Positions 1-7,252 of a stretch of DNA of 45,713 nucleotides are shown here, in pieces. Under the pieces are notes generated by a model. It had not been told where the DNA came from. It did no database searches and saw nothing but the letters and a program-made list of their open reading frames with translations. Positions within the stretch are counted from its first letter, which is position 1. Every line of letters starts with the position of its first letter. The DNA comes from a virus. Where the stretch lies: IMG/VR virus record IMGVR_UViG_3300024519_000002, positions 1 through 45,713 of that record; one strand, written 5' to 3'. The translations under genes and the position numbers were made by a program.

Positions 1-126
1 CCGCGAGCGGCGAGGCGAGTTGAGCTCGCAACGATTCCCTGGCTCAGTAGCGCGTAGAACATGAGCGGCACGCCCTGCTCGTCGAATCTCTTCGGCAAGA
101 TGCGAGTCGTGATCTCGGCGACGTTC
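1..126. repeat. Terminal direct repeat, left copy
   Basis: These 126 bases are identical to 45582-45707. The repeat lies inside a coding frame that is open at both ends of the window, and joining the copies restores one gene of normal length. This is the usual signature of a circular or circularly permuted genome assembled with overlapping ends. It is probably an assembly overlap and not a biological terminal repeat. The last six bases of the window (45708-45713) do not match positions 127-132. Confidence 0.9.
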
Positions 127-467
127 CCGCGAGCGCTCCCACGATGAACGGCCGCGCCCGGGTGGGTGGACGACGCGACGACCCGCCCCTTGCCGGACGC
201 CTTGATCTTCCAAGACCTGCGGATCGACCCGCCGACCCCTCCGAGAAGGGGCCCCACCTTGTCGGACAAGGGGTGTCGCGGTTTCCAGGATCGCATTCCG
301 CCTTGCGGGTGCGCCCAGGCTTGCGCTCGGAACTCCCTGTCAAGGGATCCCTTGACGGCCTTGGAGACGATCGAGAAGGCCGACCCACGCAAGCCTTGCT
401 CGACTCGGCGGGCGACACCCTCGAAGGTCTCGAAGCGGGACTTGATCGTGAACTTTGCGAGCGGCAT
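1..467 (-). CDS. Mu gpG-like virion morphogenesis (tail completion) protein, N-terminal part
   Basis: Start ATG at 467 overlaps the stop of the DUF1320-like gene (TGATG). The frame stays open to position 1 and continues through the terminal repeat to a stop at 45488, giving about 186 residues. The product starts MPLAKFTIKS. It shows the layout of the Mu gpG / phage virion morphogenesis family: a helical N-terminus with a basic LGG-GGSIRRSWKIK stretch, then a beta segment with VVASSTHPGAAVHRG near residue 115, where family members have a conserved G-x-x-YA-xx-H region. Such proteins join the tail to the completed head. Family assignment is by eye and moderate; position between the connector and tail terminator genes supports it. 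Confidence 0.6.
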   Translation of the reverse strand, partial: MPLAKFTIKSRFETFEGVARRVEQGLRGSAFSIVSKAVKGSLDREFRAQAWAHPQGGMRSWKPRHPLSDKVGPLLGGVGGSIRRSWKIKASGKGRVVASSTHPGAAVHRGSARGNVAEITTRILPKRFDEQGVPLMFYALLSQGIVASSTRLAAR

Positions 468-958
468 CAGGGGCACCCCGCCGTGCCGGCGCACGCCACC
501 AGCTCCCTGAAGGTCTTCGGCGGGATGGACGGACAGATGTCCTCCGGGTCGGCCGTGACGACGGAGACCAGGTCGGGCGCCTCCCCGGGAATCAGGCACG
601 CGCCGGCGGCGAGCCAGTCGAGAAGCTCCTTCCAGCGGCGCTCCAGGGATTTCGTCTGATCCGTCGCGCCGAGCCAGTGGTGGAGCGCGGAAACGACGCT
701 CCAGTCCCGGAGAAGCGTCGCCATGATGTCCGGGCGGTCCACGGCGAGAAGAGGGACAGACTGCCCCTCCTTCCCCATGGCGACGTCAAGCCAAGCGTCG
801 CCGAAAGCGATCCTCAGCACGAGGAACGCGTCCACGTCGGCATCATACTCCGGAGACCCTGGCTCCTCTACGGATGTCCCGTCCGGCACGTAGGAGTTCA
901 CCCGCGAGCCCCCGAAGAGCTCGCGGACGTCGTCCGGAGTGCTGTACGGGTCCGCCAC
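467..958 (-). CDS. Head-tail connector protein, DUF1320 (Mu gp36) type
   Basis: 163 residues from GTG at 958, three bases after the preceding stop, with only a weak GGTAGG Shine-Dalgarno (SD). The N-terminus (ADPYSTPDDVRELFGG) is the typical opening of DUF1320/gp36-like adaptor proteins. A mid-protein helix pair with LRIAFGDAWLDVAMGK matches the family pattern of a sequence of small helices that set subunits in a ring. Members sit between the capsid and tail-completion genes and bridge portal and tail. The position here, between the capsid pair and the gpG-like protein, agrees. The C-terminal third is unusually acidic and proline-rich. Confidence 0.65.
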   Translation of the reverse strand: MADPYSTPDDVRELFGGSRVNSYVPDGTSVEEPGSPEYDADVDAFLVLRIAFGDAWLDVAMGKEGQSVPLLAVDRPDIMATLLRDWSVVSALHHWLGATDQTKSLERRWKELLDWLAAGACLIPGEAPDLVSVVTADPEDICPSIPPKTFRELVACAGTAGCP

Positions 959-961
959 GGC

Positions 962-1273
962 CTACCCCTTGCCGGCCTTGGGGCCGCGGGCGCGAAGGGC
1001 TTCCCGTCGCTTGCGGTCGGTTTCCTGGACGATCACCTCGGAGCGGCCCGCGATGATCCCCCTCTCGTCGGGCGCCCCGTGGTCGGCCTTGGAATACGGG
1101 ATGAGCGCCGGCCTTCCGCCGCTCCCCACCGCGAGAAGGCGGCGCGAGGCTGCCTCTTTCTCGTCCATGGTCACCACGGTTCCCGGCGGTGTGATCCTGC
1201 CGGGGACTGTCTTGCCTTCCTTGTTCTTCGTCCTACCCTCGAGGCGTACGGATGTCATCGTTACGTACTGCAT
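962..1273 (-). CDS. Small head-region protein of unknown function
   Basis: 103 residues with ATG at 1273 and SD TAGGAG, which contains the stop codon of the capsid gene, so translation is probably coupled. The protein is very basic at the C-terminus (RKRREALRARGPKAGKG) and has a predicted beta-rich N-terminal half. Genes at this place in Mu-like head modules often encode small capsid-associated or connector-associated proteins. I do not recognise a family. Confidence 0.75.
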   Translation of the reverse strand: MQYVTMTSVRLEGRTKNKEGKTVPGRITPPGTVVTMDEKEAASRRLLAVGSGGRPALIPYSKADHGAPDERGIIAGRSEVIVQETDRKRREALRARGPKAGKG

Positions 1274-1282
1274 GGTGCGCTC

Positions 1283-2254
1283 CTAGACGGCCGCCGAGAC
1301 GTTGCGGATGAGGACGGCTGCGCCGCCGTTGATGACCGCGGGCAGGGAGAATTGCTCCCAGGGCCAGAACTCCGTAGTCCTGCCCTTCTCTTCGTACCGC
1401 TGGCCGGCGAAGCCGCCGCGGCGCGTCCAGTCGACGGCCCAGCGGAAGTTGTTCCCCCACGACCCGTCGAACTGCGCGATGATGCGCGGGTCGTCGGCCT
1501 CGATGTAGACGAGGGCAAAGTCGGTGTAGAGGTCCGCGAGATCGTCCGTCGCGGGCGCATACTGCTGAGGGTTCGCCGTCCATACTCGCTTCACGCCGAG
1601 GTACGAAGCGAGCCGCGCGAGGTCGGGGAAGGCGTCGGTGAGCTGGTCGGTGACGGTGCGCCACGCCGGGCTTGCCAGGGCGGCGACGGACGACGAATTC
1701 GAGAGGAAGATCGTCAGGTCCGGCCTCTGGACGCCGGTGCTTGCCGTGATCAGGGCGGCCGCCGCGGAGATGTCCCCCTGGGGATCTCCGCCGGCCGTGT
1801 CCCACTCCGTCGCGCCGGCGAGGGTGATGACGTTGGCCGGGTCGTAGGAGGCGGTGTCCTCGATCAGGTCCGCCTTGACGTGCTCGAGATCCTGGCGGAC
1901 GATCCATCGCGCGAAGTCCGTCGCTCTCCGGCGAAGGTTCAGACGCGGGTGCGCCACCTCGAATTCGTCACGGTCCCGCGGGTGAGCGTGGCCGTAGCGT
2001 TCCATCGTGGCGGTTTCCCACGTGTTTCCGAAGGTCGACTCTCCGAAGCGCGCATGGAGCGCGCGGCGGGTGTCGAAATGGTAGAACCGCTCGAGGCCCC
2101 AGACGAGGAACTTGACCTCCCAGGATTCGCGCGGATTCTGGACCTGCGGGATGAGCTGCTCGCCGGGAAGCCTGGTTTCCGTCGCACGACCGAGCTCGAT
2201 TGCTCGCGTGACGTACGGGTCTTCCTGGAGGCGCGTAAGGGCTGGCAGTGGCAT
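1283..2254 (-). CDS. Major capsid protein
   Basis: 323 residues from ATG at 2254, SD GGGGAG seven bases upstream. It begins MPLPALTRLQEDPY and continues with an aromatic helix (FLVWGLERFYHFDTRRALHA), a long basic helix (about residues 105-130) and a C-terminal beta domain containing NPQQYAPATDDLADLY and GSWGNNFRWAVDW. Length, place after protease and decoration genes, and this helix-then-beta order fit an HK97-fold major capsid protein of the type found with DUF935 portals. The identification rests on synteny plus overall composition, not on a signature motif. Confidence 0.75.
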   Translation of the reverse strand: MPLPALTRLQEDPYVTRAIELGRATETRLPGEQLIPQVQNPRESWEVKFLVWGLERFYHFDTRRALHARFGESTFGNTWETATMERYGHAHPRDRDEFEVAHPRLNLRRRATDFARWIVRQDLEHVKADLIEDTASYDPANVITLAGATEWDTAGGDPQGDISAAAALITASTGVQRPDLTIFLSNSSSVAALASPAWRTVTDQLTDAFPDLARLASYLGVKRVWTANPQQYAPATDDLADLYTDFALVYIEADDPRIIAQFDGSWGNNFRWAVDWTRRGGFAGQRYEEKGRTTEFWPWEQFSLPAVINGGAAVLIRNVSAAV

Positions 2255-2269
2255 CTGTATCTCCCCTTC

Positions 2270-2695
2270 CTAGACCTTGTACCGGGTCCCGGAGTAGTCG
2301 GTGGTGAGCGTCTGATCGGTCCCGCTCGCGGATCCGGCGGCGACGGCGAGGCAGAGGTCTCCGGCGCTCGCGGTGAGCTTCTGGACCTGACCCGGCGAGG
2401 TCGACGCCGAGAGGCCGTCCCCGGGGACGATCGTCTCGCTGTCTTTCACGTCCACCTTGGGGTGGCCGCTGGTCACGACGGTGACGGTGTCGCCGATGGC
2501 GATATCGCCGTTCGCGTCCCCGGTGCCCTCGGCGACGAACCCGAGGGCGTCGTCGGTCGCCGCGACGGTCGCGAGGATTCCCATACCGGTGCCCGCGGGG
2601 TCTCTCTTGACGGCCCAGAGCTCCCGGAGGACGACGGCGGCGATGCCGGTCGTGACGGTGATGTCTTGCTTCGGAACGAGGGTGACTCCGGGCAT
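2270..2695 (-). CDS. Capsid decoration-type protein
   Basis: 141 residues; ATG at 2695 overlaps the protease stop (TAATG). Small, Gly/Thr/Val-rich and almost free of aromatic residues, with alternating beta strands such as DIAIGDTVTVVTSGHPKV. This is the profile of DUF2190-like or lambda gpD-like proteins that trimerise on the outside of the capsid, and the gene lies directly between protease and major capsid gene as gpD does. Function is inferred from position and composition. Confidence 0.6.
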   Translation of the reverse strand: MPGVTLVPKQDITVTTGIAAVVLRELWAVKRDPAGTGMGILATVAATDDALGFVAEGTGDANGDIAIGDTVTVVTSGHPKVDVKDSETIVPGDGLSASTSPGQVQKLTASAGDLCLAVAAGSASGTDQTLTTDYSGTRYKV

Positions 2696-4056
2696 TATGC
2701 ACCTCCCTGCTGTGCGTCGAGAGCTTCGAGCGCGGCCATCTCGGCGTCGGTGTCACCGCCGGCGGCCTCGGCCACCTCGGCGATCCCGCGAGCGGCGGTC
2801 GGGTCGGTACTGCGGGCGGGTCGGTAGGGAACCTTCGACTTGAGCCCCTTGACGGCGACGTCGTCCGTCGCCAGCTCGCCGAAGGCGCCCGGCGAGAATC
2901 GCGCCGGTCCGGCGGCGGCCTCGAGCTTCACGACGAGGGCCTCGGCCTCATCGGTCTTGCCGACCGATCGCATCGTGGCGACGGCGTCGACCTGGGCCTC
3001 GACGAGGTCGGCAGGAACGCCTTTGCAGGCCGCGATCCGGGCGGTGAGCGCGGCGCGGTCGGATGCCTCGGCGCGAGTCGTGAGAGTCCCGACGGCGGCG
3101 GTGAGCGTGTCGACAGCGGCGAGGGCGGCGGTGAGCCGCGGATCTTCGGCGGGCGGCGGCTTGGGCGGTTCCACTGGCGGATCCGCCGGGGTGGACGCTC
3201 CGAAGAACAGCTTCACGCGTTCGAGGACCGTCCGATCCTCAGGGGTGAGCGCGGCGGCCTGGTCATCGCCGGGCGGTGGGTCGGTCGGCGGAAGTGCGCC
3301 GGATTCGGGCTTGGCCATGTCCTGGGCCTCCTGGTCAAGGGACGCGAGAAACGCGTCCATGGTCGGGTAGACACCGTCTAGAAGACCGGTGTCGACTGCC
3401 TCCTGGCCGACAAACGTTCGGCCGGAGAAGATTTCGGTGATTTTGGCGTCGTCGAGCCCTCTCGACTCTTTGGCGAATCGCTTTGACGCGTCCGCGAGCC
3501 GCGAGAGGCGCCCTCGAATGTCCTTCTTGACGCGTGCGGTCAGCTCGCCGTTGGACTCGTCCGCCTTGAGCCCGGACTCGGAGAAGAACCGCAGGCCGTC
3601 GTCCTCGAGCTTTTCCCGGAATCCGATCCGCCAGTTGACGGACCCCACGTGCGCGCCGGGGTGCCCGGCGACGTGGTCGGCCACGAACGACAGCATGGCA
3701 ATCCCGCTATAGGCGTCCCCCGTGACGTAGGCCGCGGTCGGCGTCGAGGCGGCCTCTATCACGCCCATCGTCTCGAAGACGCGGGATCCGTTGACGCCGA
3801 AGCCGTCCAGGTCGAGGACGATCAGGTCGACCTCCGGGTCTACGTCGGCACCCCGAACGGCGGCCTCGAGCTCGCGTAGGCTGCCGACGTCTCCGGGGGC
3901 GTCGAAGAAGGAGAAGACGTCGTCATCGCTTCCGAGAACCCCGCGGACGCGAATCCTGGCCACGGATCCGGACAGCGAAGAACGGACCTCGCCCCTGTAG
4001 TCGTCGGCGCCAGGGAAGATCGCGAGAGGCAGAAGGTGGGCGGCGTTCCTGCTCAT
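2695..4056 (-). CDS. Prohead protease (S49/ClpP-like) with C-terminal scaffold
   Basis: 453 residues from ATG at 4056. Residues 30-230 form a signal-peptide-peptidase-A-like S49 fold: RIRVRGVLGSD near 36, LDLDGFGVNGS near 81, then GDAYSGIAML with the likely nucleophile Ser117, AHVGSVNWRIGF at 136, and SGLKAD with the likely base Lys164. After a Pro-rich linker (about 250-310) comes an Ala-rich helical region that looks like an assembly scaffold, as in phages where protease and scaffold share one gene. It cuts scaffold and capsid N-termini during prohead maturation. There is no SD: the promoter -10 lies seven bases before the ATG, so the mRNA is probably leaderless. Confidence 0.8.
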   Translation of the reverse strand: MSRNAAHLLPLAIFPGADDYRGEVRSSLSGSVARIRVRGVLGSDDDVFSFFDAPGDVGSLRELEAAVRGADVDPEVDLIVLDLDGFGVNGSRVFETMGVIEAASTPTAAYVTGDAYSGIAMLSFVADHVAGHPGAHVGSVNWRIGFREKLEDDGLRFFSESGLKADESNGELTARVKKDIRGRLSRLADASKRFAKESRGLDDAKITEIFSGRTFVGQEAVDTGLLDGVYPTMDAFLASLDQEAQDMAKPESGALPPTDPPPGDDQAAALTPEDRTVLERVKLFFGASTPADPPVEPPKPPPAEDPRLTAALAAVDTLTAAVGTLTTRAEASDRAALTARIAACKGVPADLVEAQVDAVATMRSVGKTDEAEALVVKLEAAAGPARFSPGAFGELATDDVAVKGLKSKVPYRPARSTDPTAARGIAEVAEAAGGDTDAEMAALEALDAQQGGA

Positions 4057-4062
4057 GTCGTC

Positions 4063-4093
4063 TTGTTTACCACAGCACCATCGTGGTATACAA
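4063..4093. promoter_or_regulatory. Palindrome holding two overlapping divergent promoters
   Basis: Arms TTGTTTACCAC (4063-4073) and GTGGTATACAA (4083-4093) are inverted repeats with one mismatch, separated by nine bases. On the plus strand TTGTTT (4063-4068) and TATACA (4087-4092) are 18 bases apart, and ATG 4099 follows six bases later. On the minus strand TTGTAT (4093-4088) and TAAACA (4069-4064) are 18 apart, and ATG 4056 follows seven bases later. Each -35 overlaps the -10 of the opposite promoter. The palindrome may also bind a dimeric regulator. Promoter function is inferred. Confidence 0.6.
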
Positions 4094-4098
4094 GCCCT

Positions 4099-4269
4099 AT
4101 GGCGTACATATCTACGAAAACAGGCCGCGCCTCGACGATCGGACCGCATTCCGCGGCCCCTCCAGGTGGCTTGGCGGCGCTTCGGCGGAGCTCAGCGGCC
4201 GAATCTGCGACCCGCGAGCGCGGCGGGATCACGACCCACACCGGAGAAGCACCATGCCTGAGAACGTAG
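4099..4269 (+). CDS. Possible leaderless leader ORF ahead of the portal gene
   Basis: 56 codons. ATG at 4099 lies six bases after the TATACA element, the spacing of a leaderless start. The stop at 4267-4269 falls 12-14 bases inside the portal gene, whose own SD and ATG (4255) are within this ORF. The peptide is Ser/Thr/Arg-rich with no recognisable domain. It may be a real small protein, a leader whose translation couples to the portal, or chance. The portal frame itself is also open upstream to GTG 4083, so a longer portal start cannot be excluded. Confidence 0.3.
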   Translation: MAYISTKTGRASTIGPHSAAPPGGLAALRRSSAAESATRERGGITTHTGEAPCLRT

Positions 4270-5606
4270 CCCGATGGAACGAGCCAGCCGACCTCGCAAC
4301 CCGCCACGGCGCCGGATTCAGCGGCGGCCAGGACGTCTACGACTCCCCGGACCCCGTCCTCCGCAACCTCGCCGGGTGCCCCACCGTCAAGGTCTACTAC
4401 CACCTCCGGGAGCTTTTCCCGTCCGCCCATGGCGCCTTCCTGCAGCGGCGAACCGTGCTCCTGGGCAAGGGGTGGCACGTCGTCGCCGGCGAAGGTCCGG
4501 GCGGCGAGCGCAACGCGGAAATCTTCCGCGCGATCCTCGGCGGTGTCGACTCGTTCGAAACCTACCTCGAGGAGCTGCACGAGACCCTGTGGAACGGTTA
4601 CGGGGTCGGAGTTGTGACGTCGATTCAAGACCTCTCGGCCGCCGGGAGAACCTTCCAGTCGCCATGGTTCCTACGCCAAAAGCCACCGCACCACTTTTCC
4701 TTTACAGTCGACCGCCGATTGGCGTGGACAGAGTCTCAATACGGCGGGTTTTCTCCGGAGAGTGTTTATAACACAAACCCGGAACTACCGAACGCAAACG
4801 GCGACCTTTTCCGCTTCCTCGTTTCGTCCGTCGGGACGGATGACCCCTATGGGCTAGGCATTGCGCGATTTATCTATCAAGTTTGGAGAATGTGGCGCGG
4901 CAGTATGAAAGACGCCGCAACTGGCCTCAATAGAGCCCTTGGGACTCTTTTCATTGAAGACCGCGGCGGCGGCGGATCGCCCGCCGGAAAGGCGGGATAT
5001 ACCGAAGGCGAAGCGGCGACCATAAGCGCGTCACTCATGGCCACAAAACAAGCCTATGAGGCAACGGGCATCTTGCAATTCCCGCCCGGAATCACCGGCA
5101 AGCTCGTCGAGGCGTCAAGCTTCGTCGGCCAAGCCGTCGAGTTCCTCCGGTACCTCGACGAGCTGGCGACCCGCGTCGTCCTCTCCGTCGCCCTCACGAC
5201 GACCCTCGACGGCGAGGGAAGCCGCGCCGCGGCGCAAGTGCAGCTCGGCCCGATGATCGGCCTGTGCCGCGCCGACGGGCGCAAGATGCAGGAGTGGATC
5301 GAGACCTACTTCTACCGGTGGGTCGAGCTGGCCATCGGCTCGCAGATGCGCGAGGACGAGAAGCCGTGCTTCCGGTTCATGCTGGCCGACGCGACGGACA
5401 AGGAGCTGCTCGCCGTCCTGATCAAGGCCGGAATCCCGATCGCCGCCGAGCCGCTCGCCCGTGAGGCCGGGGTCACGCTGGCGACCGACGATCCGGAGGA
5501 GCTGATCATCTCCGGCGGCGCCCCCGCCCCCGTCCCGCCGGAGGCCGACGAGCCCGCGGACGAGAAGCCGGAGATCGAGGAGGGCGACGAGCCGGAGGAG
5601 GACTGA
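4255..5606 (+). CDS. Portal protein, Mu gp29-like (DUF935)
   Basis: 450 residues from ATG at 4255, SD GGAGAAG six bases before it. DUF935 features: SGGQDVYDSPDPVLRN near the N-terminus, HGAFLQRRTVLLGKGWHV, DSFETYLEELHETLWNGYGVGVV, WFLRQKPPHHFSF, YGLGIARFIYQVWRMWRGSMKD, GEGSRAAAQVQL, and an acidic C-terminal tail (about 40 residues of E, D and P). Portals form the dodecameric ring through which DNA is packed, and they bind terminase. This is the only recognised head gene on the plus strand. About 4670-5080 is clearly richer in A/T and uses AAA, TTT, ATA and CAA codons that the flanks avoid, which suggests a recombined segment. Confidence 0.85.
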
Positions 5607-5621
5607 CCGGCGTCAGTCCTC
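5598..5621. terminator. Hairpin over two convergent stop codons
   Basis: GAGGACTGAC (5598-5607) and GTCAGTCCTC (5612-5621) are perfect inverted repeats around a four-base loop. The stem contains the portal stop (5604-5606) and, on the other strand, the stop of the minus-strand gene (5613-5615). There is no U-tract, so it is either a factor-assisted bidirectional terminator or an mRNA 3'-end stabiliser. Confidence 0.5.
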
Positions 5622-5861
5622 GCTCCATGCTGGCCATCTTCTTACCCCGTTGCGGAGGATCATGGCGCCGTCCGGGAATGGCGTCGCCTCGTCGAGTGGA
5701 CGCAGGGCAGGGTCCACCGACTCGTCAAGGGGAACTGCGGCCATGTCCAGGCACGCAGAGCAGACGTAGAGGTCGAAGTGTTTGACGTCGATTTCACCCT
5801 CCCGCCTGTGGAAGACGATCCCCCGGAGGCTGTAGGTGTGCTCGTGTTCTTCGCCTCTCAT
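5613..5861 (-). CDS. Small protein with a Cys pair, unknown function
   Basis: 82 residues; ATG at 5861 overlaps the previous stop (ATGA) and is preceded by GAGGACGCC. The N-terminus is His/Glu-rich (MRGEEHEHTYSLRG) and CSAC (CxxC) sits near residue 34, so metal binding is possible though only one pair is visible. It is the last gene of the three-gene unit starting at 6926. Confidence 0.7.
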   Translation of the reverse strand: MRGEEHEHTYSLRGIVFHRREGEIDVKHFDLYVCSACLDMAAVPLDESVDPALRPLDEATPFPDGAMILRNGVRRWPAWSED

Positions 5862-6340
5862 GGCGTCCTCACGTAGACCACCACCTGCCGGGTGGACGCC
5901 TCGATCCAGGCCAGGGAGACCGACCGACGGCGGGTGTCGATCGGCGCGTCCGCGTTGCGACCCGCGAACTTGGCGGCCTTCCAGCGGTCGTAGGGGTAGG
6001 TGATCCGACACGCCTGGACGTCGGCGAGCCCGACACCCTCCTCGGAGAGGAAGCACGCGAGGCGCCACAGGGCGACGTCGACCGCGCGCGTGCCGACATG
6101 CTCTCCGGGCTCCAGGATGCGATGGAGCGCGTCAAGGAGCCAGGACGCAAGCTCCGGCGGCGTCGGGCCCGACGACTCCGCGGTCGACACCGGCTCGTCG
6201 CCGGCGGCCTCGCGCGCCAGGGCCAGCGCGGCGGAGAGGGCCTCGGCGGCGGCCTGAGCTTTCGCGGGGAGAAGCTCCCAGGCCGCGGTCACGCCCGCCG
6301 CGGCGTGGAGGAGCTCAACGGCGCCGGCGGCGTCAGGCAT
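5858..6340 (-). CDS. Unknown protein
   Basis: 160 residues, ATG at 6340 overlapping the preceding gene by eight bases. The N-terminal half is a run of Ala-rich helices (residues 1-50), followed by a mixed domain with EEGVGLADVQACRITYPYDRWKAA and a C-terminal beta hairpin (TRQVVVYVRTP). Not recognised. Coupled translation with both neighbours suggests a shared role. Confidence 0.7.
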   Translation of the reverse strand: MPDAAGAVELLHAAAGVTAAWELLPAKAQAAAEALSAALALAREAAGDEPVSTAESSGPTPPELASWLLDALHRILEPGEHVGTRAVDVALWRLACFLSEEGVGLADVQACRITYPYDRWKAAKFAGRNADAPIDTRRRSVSLAWIEASTRQVVVYVRTP

Positions 6341-6926
6341 CGCCTTCCCCCTCGTCGTCGTCGTTCTCGCGCTGGTCGAATTCGGCGGCCTCGATTCGCG
6401 CGCTCGCGGCGTCGAGCCCGGCGGCGGCGTCGGGGAACTTGGCGCGGACCCTCTCGGCGTCCAGCGACCGCAGGCCGGCGGCGCGGACCCTCTCGACCTC
6501 CTCGGTCGCCGAGCCGTCCGGCACCGTCGGCGCGGCGGACTCGCCGGTGCGGACGATCTCCAGGAGCTTCTCCGACGTCACGCGCCGCGCGTCGGCCCTG
6601 GCGGTCGCCGTTTCGCCGCCGAGGTCGAGGGCCTCGCGCAGCACGTCCGCGGGAATCTCCAGCGCCCTGTCGACCTGCGCCTGCCGTCGGAAATCCGCCG
6701 CGAGGTCGGTGACCTCGGAGAGGAACTGCGGAAACAAGCGCTCGGCGCCGACGAGCGCGCCGTCGTCGAGCGTCAGCACCACGCCGACCGCCGACTTCTC
6801 GAGCAGGTCGAAGAGGAAGTCCGCGCCGTACTCGCGCCACTTCTCGCCCTCCGGCGTTTCGGACTTGAGCCAGTCGACGGCGCGATCTGACGGGTAGATC
6901 TTGATGACGGGTCGCTTCTCAGGCAT
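6333..6926 (-). CDS. Unknown acidic helical protein, first gene of its unit
   Basis: 197 residues. I chose ATG 6926 over in-frame upstream codons because AGGAG stands seven bases before it and the promoter -10 (6971-6976) leaves a leader of about 40 bases. It starts PEKRPVIKIYPSDRAVDWLKSE, then long charged helices and a very acidic end (ENDDDEGEGDA). No family recognised. It lies beside, but is transcribed away from, the plus-strand island at 7.0 kb. Confidence 0.75.
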   Translation of the reverse strand: MPEKRPVIKIYPSDRAVDWLKSETPEGEKWREYGADFLFDLLEKSAVGVVLTLDDGALVGAERLFPQFLSEVTDLAADFRRQAQVDRALEIPADVLREALDLGGETATARADARRVTSEKLLEIVRTGESAAPTVPDGSATEEVERVRAAGLRSLDAERVRAKFPDAAAGLDAASARIEAAEFDQRENDDDEGEGDA

Positions 6927-6970
6927 CTTGCTCTCCTGGTTCGCGCGCCGTTCATCCGGAGCGCGGCCCC

Positions 6971-6999
6971 ATGATAGCGCATCCACCTCCACAGGTCAA
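6971..6999 (-). promoter_or_regulatory. Promoter, minus-strand unit 6926-5613
   Basis: TTGACC (6999-6994), 17-base spacer, TATCAT (6976-6971). It stands back to back with the plus-strand promoter at 7005, with five bases between the two -35 boxes and the same -10 sequence. Confidence 0.65.
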
Positions 7000-7004
7000 G
7001 CCCC

Positions 7005-7033
7005 TTGACATTGAAGGGCAGGAGCGCTATCAT
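7005..7033 (+). promoter_or_regulatory. Promoter, plus-strand island 7.0-9.6 kb
   Basis: TTGACA (7005-7010), 17-base spacer, TATCAT (7028-7033). An ATG at 7041 is at leaderless distance but opens an Arg/Pro-rich frame that looks like a shadow. The first SD-led start downstream is at 7079. Confidence 0.7.
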
Positions 7034-7078
7034 GTTCCCGATGCGACGATTACCGAACCGACACGAGAGGAGGACGCC

Positions 7079-7144
7079 ATGCGAGCCAGGGCCGCGGAGG
7101 CACGCCGACAGTGGGATGCCAGGAGCCGCCGCGCCCGCCGGTGA
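7079..7144 (+). CDS. 21-residue Arg-rich peptide
   Basis: ATG at 7079 has an excellent SD (GAGAGGAGG, six bases upstream) and the recurrent ACGCC start context. The product has eight Arg in 21 residues and no acidic cluster. It is the first ORF after the promoter. It may be a translated leader peptide or a real micropeptide; the strong SD is the only support. Confidence 0.45.
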   Translation: MRARAAEARRQWDARSRRARR

Positions 7145-7252
7145 GAGCCGGGCTCTACGCCTACGCCCACAACCCCGACCCGGCCGGCGGCAAGCCTCGA
7201 TCGATTCGCCGCCGGCCTTTCGCCTTGAACATGAACCACGAAGGAGAACCAG

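Noticed and set aside
1-126. Terminal repeat as a packaged direct terminal repeat
   Set aside because: It sits inside a reading frame, has the size of an assembly overlap and no boundary signal.
455-2827. 790-codon plus-strand frame over the capsid genes
   Set aside because: Antisense shadow. The minus-strand genes have SDs, stop-start overlaps and head-protein character; long antisense frames are expected at this GC.
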